From Gallicola sp. (GTDB lineage Bacteria > Bacillota > Clostridia > Tissierellales > Peptoniphilaceae), in contig DUUN01000812.1 in NCBI GenBank assembly GCA_012841535.1, positions 1 through 49,145 on the forward strand: DNA of 49,145 bases, read 5' to 3'. Numbering within the stretch: the first letter of the stretch is position 1; the number at the start of each line of letters is the position of its first letter. This document shows, one piece after another, positions 27,783-35,515 of the stretch. The notes below the pieces were generated by a model. The model saw only the letters and a program-made list of their open reading frames with translations. It was not told the origin of the DNA and searched no databases. The translations under genes were made by a program, and so were the position numbers.

Positions 27783-28170
27783 CCGTTTGTGTTTTCTGTA
27801 TTTTATATTCTATTTTTAATCCAACTATCCATAGTATAACTAAAGTATAGTTCTCCAAAGCACCAATTAAACATATGATTTTAGAACTATTATTTATATA
27901 TCCAATTAGATGATTAGTGCCAAACCCTAAGCCTCCAATAATTAAAGAAATTACTATTACTTTTAAGAAAAAATAATCATATTTTATATTTATTCCAACC
28001 AGTATTGGCAGTATTGCCAAGTTCCAAAAACCTATTTCTCTTTGCCAACCTATAGAAATTCCATATTCAGAATTTGCTCCCATAGCTTCAGGAAAAAATA
28101 TTTGCATAATTGCAGCACCCAAAAATGCAATTATTAATATAATAAACATTACTCTTAATAATTTATTCAT
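27766..28170 (-). CDS. Four-helix integral membrane protein, 134 aa
   Basis: Four hydrophobic segments (about 5-25, 47-62, 68-88 and 98-118) and a basic hydrophilic tail. It resembles small DUF6790/DoxX-like membrane proteins, but I cannot name the family with certainty. The ATG has GGGAGG with 7 bases spacing. It is the first gene of the cassette inserted behind virD4 and overlaps the metallo-hydrolase gene by 17 bases. Confidence 0.65.
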   Translation of the reverse strand: MNKLLRVMFIILIIAFLGAAIMQIFFPEAMGANSEYGISIGWQREIGFWNLAILPILVGINIKYDYFFLKVIVISLIIGGLGFGTNHLIGYINNSSKIICLIGALENYTLVILWIVGLKIEYKIQKTQTGDKHD

Positions 28171-28242
28171 TATTTACCTCCCATCTATGACTTATTCCTT
28201 ATATCTCAATATACCATATAACTCACCTCATAATTATTAAAT

Positions 28243-30126
28243 CTACATCTCATAGACTTCTATCTCCTCACTTTTCTTCATTCTCAATTTTGTACTTAAT
28301 ACCCTCTCTATATCATAAGCATTTTTTTCATTATAATCAGACAATTTCCTATAATTCTTATGTTTTGTTATGTCATATTTATCTGATAAGAATGGTCGCA
28401 CTCCTCTTAATTGCAAGATACACTTTCCACCGTCCATAGTTGCTAATTCATCTTGTGTCATTAAGTCTTTTCCTAATTTCTGATAATTTAATCCATGAGT
28501 TTTTTCTCTTCCTCTATTTTCAGATGTATTGTATAGATCAATGGTTTCTTTTCCTAATATTTCTGACATCTCCTTAAGTGTTGTCTTTTCTTTACCACCT
28601 AAGAACAATGTTGTGTCACAGTTTCCTACAATTGTCTCTGCATGGTCCTTATAAATTCCCTTTAGTTGAGATTGTGCTTGAAGTATTACACTTGCTGAAA
28701 TTTCTCTGGAACGGATAGTTGCAATTAATTTTTCAAATTTAGGTATTTGTCCGATATTACTAAATTCATCTAATAAACATCTTAAATGCACAGGTAATCT
28801 CCCATTATAAACATCATCTGCCTTATCACATAGCAAGTTAAAAAGTTGTGTGTATAGAATTGCTACCACAAAGTTAAAGGTATCGTCAGTATCTGAAATA
28901 ATAATAAATAAGGCTGTCTTTCTATCTCCTATTGTGTCCAATTCCATTTCGTCATACTCCATTAAGTCTCTTAACTCTTCAATGTCAAAAGGGGATAGTC
29001 TTGCCCCACAGGAAATTAAAATTGATTTAGCAGTCTTTCCTGCTGCTAATTTATATTTTTTATACTGTCTTACTGCAAAATGATTAGAATTTAGTTCCTC
29101 CAAAGCTTCAAACTTTAAATCTATTGGATTTTTATAGTTCTCATCTTCTTCTCTTGTCTCACTCATATTAATCATCTCTAACAATGTAGAAAAATTCTGT
29201 TCCTCTTCCGGAGCTTCATAATAAATGAGTCCTATATAGGCAGTGTAAAGAAGTCTCTCTGCTTTGACCCAAAAATCTTCCCCTGCCTCTTCACCTTCTC
29301 CCTTTGTATTTACTATGATAGTGTTCACCAGTTTTAAAATATCCTTCTCGCTTCTCAAATAGGCAAAGGGATTATAATGCATAGACTTCTTAAAGTTAAT
29401 CGTATTTAAAACCTTTATATTGTATGGTTCATAAACTATTTTTCCATTCTTGTCTTTTTCGTAAATAGGATTTCCTTTCATATCTTTTATTTCCTTACCA
29501 CTCTTATCATATTTTTTCTTTGGCGTTCCTTTTTCTAGCATTTTTCCGCATTCTACGAGAAGAGTTCCCTTTGGATCTGTTACCACATAGGAACTATGCA
29601 TCTGCATTAAATTAGGCTTCACATAAAATCTAGTCTTTCCTGAACCGGAACCTCCTATGACTAATACATTCTTGTTTCTTGCATACTTTGGATTTTTAGG
29701 ACGACTGTTCATCATCAAACTTTCCGTTTGATTTAGAATAATATTGTCATCAAAGTTTTTATCAACATAGGGAATAATATCTCTCCTATTTCCCCATCTG
29801 GCAGAACCATATTCTTCTCCCTTCCGATACTTTTTGGCATTTTTTGATTTACTGTAAACAATACCATAAATGCTTACTGCTCCCATAAATCCAATGAACC
29901 AGTCCATTATTTTTAAACTAAGATATGGCGATGCAAAAATATATTTAATGTATTTCAGTAATTCAAACATTTTTACAAAAAAATTATCACCTGCAATTAG
30001 GTGATAAAGGTAGGCTAATTTATGAAATACATAAGTTAATAAGATATATGGTATTAGTTTGATTGTAAATTTCTTCTTATCTACAGTTTCTATTAAGTTT
30101 TTTATATCTTCCAACGGTTTACTCAA
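28243..30126 (-). CDS. virD4: VirD4/TraG-type coupling ATPase, 627 aa
   Basis: The coupling protein brings the relaxase-DNA complex to the channel. Two N-terminal hydrophobic segments (about 23-45 and 60-85) anchor it. Walker A is 'IGGSGSGKTRFYVKPNLM' (about 158), followed by 'YVVTDPKGTLL'. Walker B is 'CLLDEFSNIGQIPKFEKL' (about 452), followed by 'SASVILQAQSQLKGIY' and 'NCDTTLFLGG'. It is full length and intact. It begins 17 bases after the PcfB gene. Downstream the AraC/metallo-hydrolase cassette separates it from Maff2, its usual neighbour. Confidence 0.95.
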   Translation of the reverse strand: MSKPLEDIKNLIETVDKKKFTIKLIPYILLTYVFHKLAYLYHLIAGDNFFVKMFELLKYIKYIFASPYLSLKIMDWFIGFMGAVSIYGIVYSKSKNAKKYRKGEEYGSARWGNRRDIIPYVDKNFDDNIILNQTESLMMNSRPKNPKYARNKNVLVIGGSGSGKTRFYVKPNLMQMHSSYVVTDPKGTLLVECGKMLEKGTPKKKYDKSGKEIKDMKGNPIYEKDKNGKIVYEPYNIKVLNTINFKKSMHYNPFAYLRSEKDILKLVNTIIVNTKGEGEEAGEDFWVKAERLLYTAYIGLIYYEAPEEEQNFSTLLEMINMSETREEDENYKNPIDLKFEALEELNSNHFAVRQYKKYKLAAGKTAKSILISCGARLSPFDIEELRDLMEYDEMELDTIGDRKTALFIIISDTDDTFNFVVAILYTQLFNLLCDKADDVYNGRLPVHLRCLLDEFSNIGQIPKFEKLIATIRSREISASVILQAQSQLKGIYKDHAETIVGNCDTTLFLGGKEKTTLKEMSEILGKETIDLYNTSENRGREKTHGLNYQKLGKDLMTQDELATMDGGKCILQLRGVRPFLSDKYDITKHKNYRKLSDYNEKNAYDIERVLSTKLRMKKSEEIEVYEM

Positions 30127-30142
30127 TTACTATCACCCCTTT

Positions 30143-30640
30143 TTATAATGACTGTTCTTGATGCTTGTGTTTTGTTTTATCCGTCACCAAATTCTTAGCT
30201 ACTTCTGCATACTTTTTAAGATCTGAAATTAAACTCGGTTTCTGCTTCATCAAATCTTTTCCTATAAAATCTTTAAAAGCTCGATCAATCATATCTGTAT
30301 CTTTTCCTTTAAAAAATATGACATAAGTTGGTGGATCCATAGTCTTATCTTTCTTCAAAGCATATTCAAGATGATACTTTTTAGCATACTTTTCAAAGCC
30401 TTTAATATTTGTATTGTCAATTTCTACACTTTTTAAACCATCATATTTCTTACTTAGCTCTTTTAACGATATTTTCTTTTTACTAATTTGAGAGTTGTTC
30501 AACGTCGTTGACTGCTTCATGGAGTTTTTTCGTTCTTGTTCTCTTAAATACTTTTCTATAATTTCTTTTAATACTCTGGCTGTCATCTTGGCATTCTGTG
30601 TCGTAAAAGCAATAGTCTTTTGATTCACTTCCTCCTGCAT
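30143..30640 (-). CDS. PcfB/DUF3801 family protein, 165 aa
   Basis: Accessory protein next to the coupling ATPase in Gram-positive conjugation systems; PcfB of pCF10 helps relaxosome-coupling protein contact. It starts MQEEVNQKTIAFTTQNAKM with the family's helical N-terminus, and the core holds 'SLKELSKKYDGLKSVEI' and 'YALKKDKTMDPPTYVIFFKG'. The SD is GGAGG with about 9 bases spacing. A second ORF overlaps its start in another frame. Confidence 0.85.
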   Translation of the reverse strand: MQEEVNQKTIAFTTQNAKMTARVLKEIIEKYLREQERKNSMKQSTTLNNSQISKKKISLKELSKKYDGLKSVEIDNTNIKGFEKYAKKYHLEYALKKDKTMDPPTYVIFFKGKDTDMIDRAFKDFIGKDLMKQKPSLISDLKKYAEVAKNLVTDKTKHKHQEQSL

Positions 30641-30737
30641 TTTCTTCCACCTCCAAACTAATTGTAGAAAATGTTCTCGTGCCCAACGATAAAATTAACC
30701 GCATTTTAATTCGTGTGAATTTATCGGATGGGTACAC
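30483..30737 (-). CDS. Possible small ORF overlapping pcfB, 84 aa
   Basis: A GTG start at 30737 has an ideal AGGAGG (30750-30745) 7 bases upstream. The product begins MYPSDKFTRIKMRLILSLG and includes 'STISLEVEENAGGSES'. The first ~33 codons occupy space not used by any other gene; the rest overlaps pcfB by 158 bases. The SD lies directly after the stop of the replication-initiator remnant. Either it is a real leader or coupling peptide for pcfB or a chance ORF; I recall no firm homologue. Confidence 0.35.
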   Translation of the reverse strand: MYPSDKFTRIKMRLILSLGTRTFSTISLEVEENAGGSESKDYCFYDTECQDDSQSIKRNYRKVFKRTRTKKLHEAVNDVEQLSN

Positions 30738-30751
30738 AATTTATCCTCCTC

Positions 30752-31781
30752 TCATTCTCCATATAAAGTATGATTTGCCCATGAACTATAATACTGATCC
30801 ATTGTCATTGGTGCATTATATAGAGTCGTTAATAAATAACTTCTCTGTTTTATGACTTTAGTTATAGTCTCATTTAATGAATTTAGTACATACTCTATAT
30901 GCTGAAAATTCAACTTCATAAACTAACTTTTAACTAATGCAATAGGTTTTTCTTGTCTATTGATTACTATTGTTCCTGTTTCCTGTAAATAAACATCCAC
31001 CATTAAGTCTAGTATTCCATCAATTCTGTTTTTCTCAATAGGATATCTCTCAATCAAGTAGGAATATTCTATATTCTTTTTAAATGTCTCCTCTGTCTTT
31101 CTTATCTTTTCTAAAATCTCCTCTTCTCCTTTTTCAGATAAGATAGGATGGAAATCTATGTTAGAAGTCTTAGTTGTATTCTTTGTATTTGTCTCCCTTT
31201 TTAAAGTGAGACCTGTCTCTTTAGAAGGTGATAGGGTATCTTCTTTCTAAAGTGACCCCTCCCTCTTTTGGAAGTGATAGGGTACCTGTATCTGGCGACT
31301 GAAATACAGAATTTTCAACTTCGTCTTGTTTCGTCGAAAGGGTACTTTCAGGAAATGTAATGGATTCTAGTTGTTCTACATACAAACGGATATATAAGAC
31401 ATTATTCAATATGGTCTTAGCCGTAGTTACTGTCCTGAACTTTCTTTTAATAACACCTAGTTTTTCTAAAAATATAATAGCATTAGTAGCTTCTCGTTTT
31501 GATATTCCAAATCGATCCGCCATTTGTTGGTAACTCCGCTGTAATAAGTCCTCTTTAAACTTCTTTTTAAATCCTAATAACTGTCCGGAAGTTTCCTCTC
31601 TAACCTCAGACGGTCGATACCAGTATACAATATCTGCCAATATTATAATTGCATTCAAATATGGCTTCCCATTGTCTCTTAATATTGTTTTGTACCAAGT
31701 GTGTGGAACTATATCACCAATAAAATTTAGTTTACCTATTTCATCTACAATGTCATTTCCTGAACTGTATAAATAACTCAT
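30752..31781 (-). pseudogene. Replication initiator (DUF6017-type) broken by a +1 frameshift and a TAG
   Basis: The first ORF (31221-31781, 186 aa) has the winged-helix start of ICE replication initiators ('HTWYKTILRDNGKPYLNAII', 'RSYQQMADRFGISKREA'). It runs out of frame near 31240. Removing one base there continues as '..GVTLKEDTLSPSKETGLTL' into an open frame ('EKGEEEILEKIRKTEETF', 'IERYPIEKNRIDGILDL'). A TAG at about 30925 interrupts the conserved C-terminal segment ('VKS*FMKLNFQHIEYVLNS', 'YLLTTLYNAPMTMDQYY'). The last piece alone would be a 55-aa ORF at 30752-30919. With both repaired the product is about 342 aa, the normal size. The N-terminal piece has a good SD (GGAGGTGATAAT before ATG). 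Confidence 0.75.
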
Positions 31782-31810
31782 ATTATCACCTCCAGTTTGA
31801 TCTAAGACAA

Positions 31811-31839
31811 CAAAAAACGACTAAGAAATTCTCAGTCGT
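31811..31839 (-). terminator. Rho-independent terminator after the DUF262 gene
   Basis: On the minus strand ACGACTGAGAA pairs with TTCTTAGTCGT (one G-T pair), followed by six T. It lies 17 bases after the DUF262 stop and closes that cassette before the replication initiator. Confidence 0.85.
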
Positions 31840-31855
31840 CATTTGTATATTTAAT

Positions 31856-33616
31856 CTAAATTAAAATATTCTCAAATTCTTTTTTTATTATCTCTCTTCG
31901 CTTCTCTATAAAGTCTTCAAAATTCTCTAATGTATATTCCATATTAGGCATAAGATTAGTACTTCTATAATCCGCTTTCATAATATCAGAATTATAATTT
32001 TTTTCAAACCATTCTTTAAAATTCATATCTCTTTTTTCTATGTTAGGTATCTGATACAATAGTTGTAAATTTGCTATATTATCTACATTCGATACATAAA
32101 ATGAAATTTGTGCTTCATTAAATCCTTCTTCTCTTAATGACTTTTCCCTCATTTTTGATTTTGGATAAATATGATCTATATGTATCGATTTGCTTATATC
32201 TTTATCAGGATAGAGCAACATCATAGCAGGTAATAAATCTTGGTCTCCATATCTTAATTCCATTATATTTTCATTAATATCTTCTTCATCAAAAGCAATA
32301 CTCTTAGTCGTTCCTTTGAATTCATCCATTATTTTAGCAAATGGAAATACATTATTATTTTCTTTAATTATTTTTCTTATTGGACGAAGTACATTATCAG
32401 GCTGTCCACTAAAAACCCTCTTAATTAACGATCTGGTAAACCATTTTTTTATTCTAAGCCTATCTTCCATGGTATCGCTAGACGATAAATAATTCTTTGG
32501 AAAACCTCGTTTCATAAAGTAGTATGCAATGGGTATAATAGCATTATTAGATTTCATATTGTCTCTAGAAAACCCAAAATCAGAAATAAGTTGTACTGCC
32601 CACTTAATGGCTTTTTTTATATTTTCCCAACTATCTTCAATTTTTTTCATATTAGTTTTGTTAAAGTTATTCACTTTAAAGGCTATATCTGACAAATCCG
32701 TCAAAACTAAAGCTGTCTTTAATACAAAATCTTTGTTTACATTAAAGCCATTTCCAATTCCATTAACTTCATCTACCAGCTCATGAATTTCTTCTCTTGC
32801 ATCATACTTTTCCCATTGTGCTGATGCAATTGATAGTAATAAATCTGAATAAGATAAAATAGTTCCTCCACTATTTACCCTTATAAAAATATTTAATACT
32901 TTGTCCAAATCCTGATTTTTTTCTAAATAGTAACTAATCGTTCCTTCATCAAAAACAACTTTAAATAATCTAGATAAATTAGTTCTAGCAAGTTTACTTG
33001 CTACCTTTTTATCTTCTATTAATGAATGTTCTGAATAAGTTATATTATCTTCAACATAATCCATAATCTCATTTATATCTTTTATCTCTAAAATATTACC
33101 AACTTCATACCAATATTCATTATTACTTATAATCGATGATTCTTTCTTCGTTAAAAACTTAAACTCGTATTTACTATCTGAATCAGTTTCATTATTTAAT
33201 ATATTTAAGTACAATTTTTTTGTAGGATATGCTTCTTCATTATCCCATCTTTTATAGGGAATTTTACTAGAATAAGTACCTTTTAAACCAATATATAGTG
33301 ATGTCAATCTTTGTTGACCATCTAAGATAGCGATGATATCATTTTCTCCCCTTATGTTAACCTTCTCATTGTGTCTGTTATTCTTTTCATGATAATTTTT
33401 CAGGAAACCATAAAACTCATATTCCCTTTTATTTACATTATCAACTTTCCAAAATAAAAAAGAACCTATTGGAAATCCTTCCATTAGACTATCAAATAAC
33501 TTCTCAATTTGTTCCTCTTTCCAAACAAACTCTCTCTGGATAGAAGGCAATAAATATTGTCCTCTATCCATTTCTTTTACTACATCATAAATTGTTAATG
33601 CTGTTTGATATGACAT
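31856..33616 (-). CDS. DUF262/DUF1524 protein, GmrSD-like restriction enzyme, 586 aa
   Basis: GmrSD-type enzymes are modification-dependent (type IV) restriction endonucleases: the DUF262 domain, a ParB-like NTPase fold, controls a DUF1524 His-Me-finger nuclease. Residues 1-260 show the DUF262 pattern with 'LPSIQREFVWKEEQIEKLFD', 'GFPIGSFLFW' and the hallmark 'DGQQRLTSLYIG' (99-110). The C-terminal domain has 'HIDHIYPKS' (about 478) and 'NIANLQLLY', the DUF1524/HNH signature. Both parts are in one polypeptide. SD is AGGAGG with 7 bases spacing. It is the outermost ICE gene, just inside the rlmD junction, with its own terminator. Related DUF262 proteins also occur outside restriction, so the target is uncertain. 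Confidence 0.8.
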   Translation of the reverse strand: MSYQTALTIYDVVKEMDRGQYLLPSIQREFVWKEEQIEKLFDSLMEGFPIGSFLFWKVDNVNKREYEFYGFLKNYHEKNNRHNEKVNIRGENDIIAILDGQQRLTSLYIGLKGTYSSKIPYKRWDNEEAYPTKKLYLNILNNETDSDSKYEFKFLTKKESSIISNNEYWYEVGNILEIKDINEIMDYVEDNITYSEHSLIEDKKVASKLARTNLSRLFKVVFDEGTISYYLEKNQDLDKVLNIFIRVNSGGTILSYSDLLLSIASAQWEKYDAREEIHELVDEVNGIGNGFNVNKDFVLKTALVLTDLSDIAFKVNNFNKTNMKKIEDSWENIKKAIKWAVQLISDFGFSRDNMKSNNAIIPIAYYFMKRGFPKNYLSSSDTMEDRLRIKKWFTRSLIKRVFSGQPDNVLRPIRKIIKENNNVFPFAKIMDEFKGTTKSIAFDEEDINENIMELRYGDQDLLPAMMLLYPDKDISKSIHIDHIYPKSKMREKSLREEGFNEAQISFYVSNVDNIANLQLLYQIPNIEKRDMNFKEWFEKNYNSDIMKADYRSTNLMPNMEYTLENFEDFIEKRREIIKKEFENILI

Positions 33617-34024
33617 TTTAATCCTCCTAACATTTTATATAATAATATCTTTCTAAAGTGGCATTTTTTAGTTTGAAATTATTTTAAACTTTTAAAAGAC
33701 TATAATATCTATTCAATTTCTTGTATTCTTAAAGTAACAATCTTAACTTAATATATAGAATACTATATTTTATAAAACTTTTCTATTTTCTTTAATATGG
33801 TCAATTTTTTCTTTTTTATTTCTTTCAATTTCAATACCCATTGTAATGACTTACTTTACAATAATTATTTTTTATATCTCTTTACTCATTCCTTGTGTCT
33901 CCACAGACCATATCAATACATACGTTCACGTCAATATAATCTTTTATGACTTTTTTACGTCCACCTTCACCATCTTCATTGAAGACAAAATGTCTATAAA
34001 ACTGCTTAAAATTCAGGATCTTGA
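33617..34024. other. Gene-free junction between the ICE and rlmD
   Basis: No convincing gene is present; the 60-codon plus-strand ORF here lacks an SD and family resemblance. The stretch should contain or border the ICE end. Visible items are a 6-bp inverted repeat (TTGTAA / TTACAA, about 33841-33861) and a 9-bp copy of an rlmD sequence at 33897. Confidence 0.5.
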
Positions 34025-34061
34025 CTAATCCACTCTTTGTAGCAATGCTATAGTCTCCACA
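33897..34061. repeat. 9-bp direct repeat GTCTCCACA, possible attachment-site remnant
   Basis: GTCTCCACA occurs at 33897-33905 and again at 34053-34061, 156 bases apart. The second copy is the codons for His-Val-Glu-Thr near the rlmD C-terminus, the region where rum/rlmD-targeting ICEs recombine in other Firmicutes. The repeat is short and could be chance. Confidence 0.3.
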
Positions 34062-35347
34062 TGCATGGTATGTGGAAACATATCACATAGTTCTATTTCT
34101 TTTAATTTAAATCCATATTCCTGTAAGTATTTTAAGTCCCGTGACAGGGTTGCCGGGTTACAGGAGATATATTCAAGTTTTTTTATTTTAGACTTTCCTA
34201 ATATATCTACTAGTTTTTTGTCCAGGCCCTTTCTTGGTGGGTCGACTATTACTATATCTATGTTATTATCTAAGAGTTTTTCTATTTTTTCTTCACTTTT
34301 ACCTAATACAAATTCTACATTATTTATATTGTTTAATTTTTTATTGACATTTGCATCTTTTACTGCATCTTCTACTATTTCAACACCTACTGCTGTTTTT
34401 GCATTTCTACCAAAATACAATGTTGTTGTTCCTATTCCACAATATAAATCTAAAATGTTTTCTCTTCCTTTTAATTTCATCTGTTTTAATGCTATATCGT
34501 ACAGGTTTTTAGTATTTAAACTATTTACTTGAAAAAATGATTTAGGGGATATTTTAAATTCCAATTCTCCTATTTTATCTGTAAATTCCTTTTTGGAAAA
34601 ATATTGTTTTACCTTTTCTCCCATTACTTCACTATTTTTCCTATTATTAATGGAAAAATATAATTCTATTACTTCTTCAATTTTAAATATTTCATTTACA
34701 AATTCTTCCTTATTTTTAAATTTATCTTTAGAAAGGGTTATTGTTAATTGAATTTCATCTAGGTAATTACTTCTAATTGTAATATTTTTTATTATTCCGG
34801 TATTTTTCTTTCGATTATAACCTTTAAGTTCATATTTTTTAATTAATTCCAACAGTTTTTCCAACATATTATTTATTGTTTTACTTGCTACTAGACATTT
34901 TTCTATTGGGACTAATTTATGAGATTTTTTTATATAGTATCCAATATTATAGTTTTCATCTACTTTTAATTCTATTTTATTTCTAAAGTAATAAGGGTTT
35001 TCTAGTCCTTTTATATTAATTTCTTCTATATTAAAATTACCAATTCTTGAAATTTGATTTTTTACCAATTCTCTTTTTAATTCTAACTGCCTACTATATT
35101 CTGTATTTAACAATGAACAGCCTGTACATTCTTTCGAATATTTACAATTTGATTCAATATAGTAAGGACTACTTTTTACGGTCTTTGTTTTCTTTCCAAT
35201 AAAAAAGTTCTTCTTTTTTTCTTTTACTTCAATATTTACTATTTCACCAATTACTACATCTTCTACAAAGTATACTAAATCATCTTTTTTAGCTACGCCT
35301 TGGCCTTGTTCTGTTATATCTATTATTTCTAAATTTTCTATTTTCAT
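34025..35347 (-). CDS. rlmD: 23S rRNA (uracil-5-)-methyltransferase, RlmD/TrmA family, 440 aa
   Basis: Makes 5-methyluridine in 23S rRNA using S-adenosylmethionine. It has an N-terminal TRAM domain (1-57), an Fe-S cluster set (C68, C74, C77, C151), the SAM motif 'ILDLYCGIGTTTLYF' (298-312), 'VIVDPPRKGL' (366-375), the catalytic Cys in 'YISCNPATLSRDL' (C396) and the base Glu in 'HTMHVETIALL'. It appears functional up to its stop. The last few residues may derive from the ICE end because the element abuts the 3' end. The gene is a recognised ICE integration target in streptococci. Confidence 0.95.
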   Translation of the reverse strand: MKIENLEIIDITEQGQGVAKKDDLVYFVEDVVIGEIVNIEVKEKKKNFFIGKKTKTVKSSPYYIESNCKYSKECTGCSLLNTEYSRQLELKRELVKNQISRIGNFNIEEINIKGLENPYYFRNKIELKVDENYNIGYYIKKSHKLVPIEKCLVASKTINNMLEKLLELIKKYELKGYNRKKNTGIIKNITIRSNYLDEIQLTITLSKDKFKNKEEFVNEIFKIEEVIELYFSINNRKNSEVMGEKVKQYFSKKEFTDKIGELEFKISPKSFFQVNSLNTKNLYDIALKQMKLKGRENILDLYCGIGTTTLYFGRNAKTAVGVEIVEDAVKDANVNKKLNNINNVEFVLGKSEEKIEKLLDNNIDIVIVDPPRKGLDKKLVDILGKSKIKKLEYISCNPATLSRDLKYLQEYGFKLKEIELCDMFPHTMHVETIALLQRVD

Positions 35348-35433
35348 TTTTACCCCTAATTTTTCAACTTCCCTTTAATTAATATTGTAATTATATCATA
35401 TTAAAATTATCCCTTTTTATTTTGATACATATA

Positions 35434-35477
35434 ATAAGTAAGAGAGATAATTAATGAAAACTATCTCTCTTACTTAT
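35434..35477 (-). terminator. Hairpin terminator after the alkaline phosphatase gene
   Basis: A 16-bp perfect inverted repeat, ATAAGTAAGAGAGATA with a 12-base loop, lies 39 bases after the phosphatase stop. The following T content is modest on the minus strand, so it is a probable terminator. Confidence 0.65.
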
Positions 35478-35515
35478 GTGGTAATATTGTATGAAATTTT
35501 ATTAAGGATTGATTT

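Larger units (their letters stand above)
1..34053 (-). mobile_element. Tn1549/CTn-type integrative conjugative element, incomplete at the left edge
   Basis: All recognisable genes from the left edge to the DUF262 gene lie on the minus strand. They follow the backbone order of Tn1549-like conjugative transposons: replication initiator, PcfB, VirD4, Maff2, VirB6, PrgI, VirB4, CD1108 hydrolase, DUF4315, DUF4366, topoisomerase III, giant methylase-helicase. Relaxase and integrase are not seen and are expected to the left of position 1. The right boundary is placed near the 3' end of rlmD, a known ICE target in streptococci, because ordinary chromosomal genes begin there. The exact end is not proven; a 9-bp repeat described separately is the only hint. 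At least five cargo cassettes interrupt the backbone, and several backbone genes carry single disruptions. Confidence 0.85.

Noticed and set aside
26346..28170. Cassette as a known antibiotic-resistance locus
   Set aside because: The metallo-hydrolase has no signal peptide and the VOC protein is generic; neither resembles a specific resistance enzyme closely enough to claim it.
33846..34028. 60-codon plus-strand ORF next to rlmD
   Set aside because: No SD, hydrophobic low-complexity translation, overlaps the end of rlmD on the opposite strand; AT-rich chance ORF at the junction.
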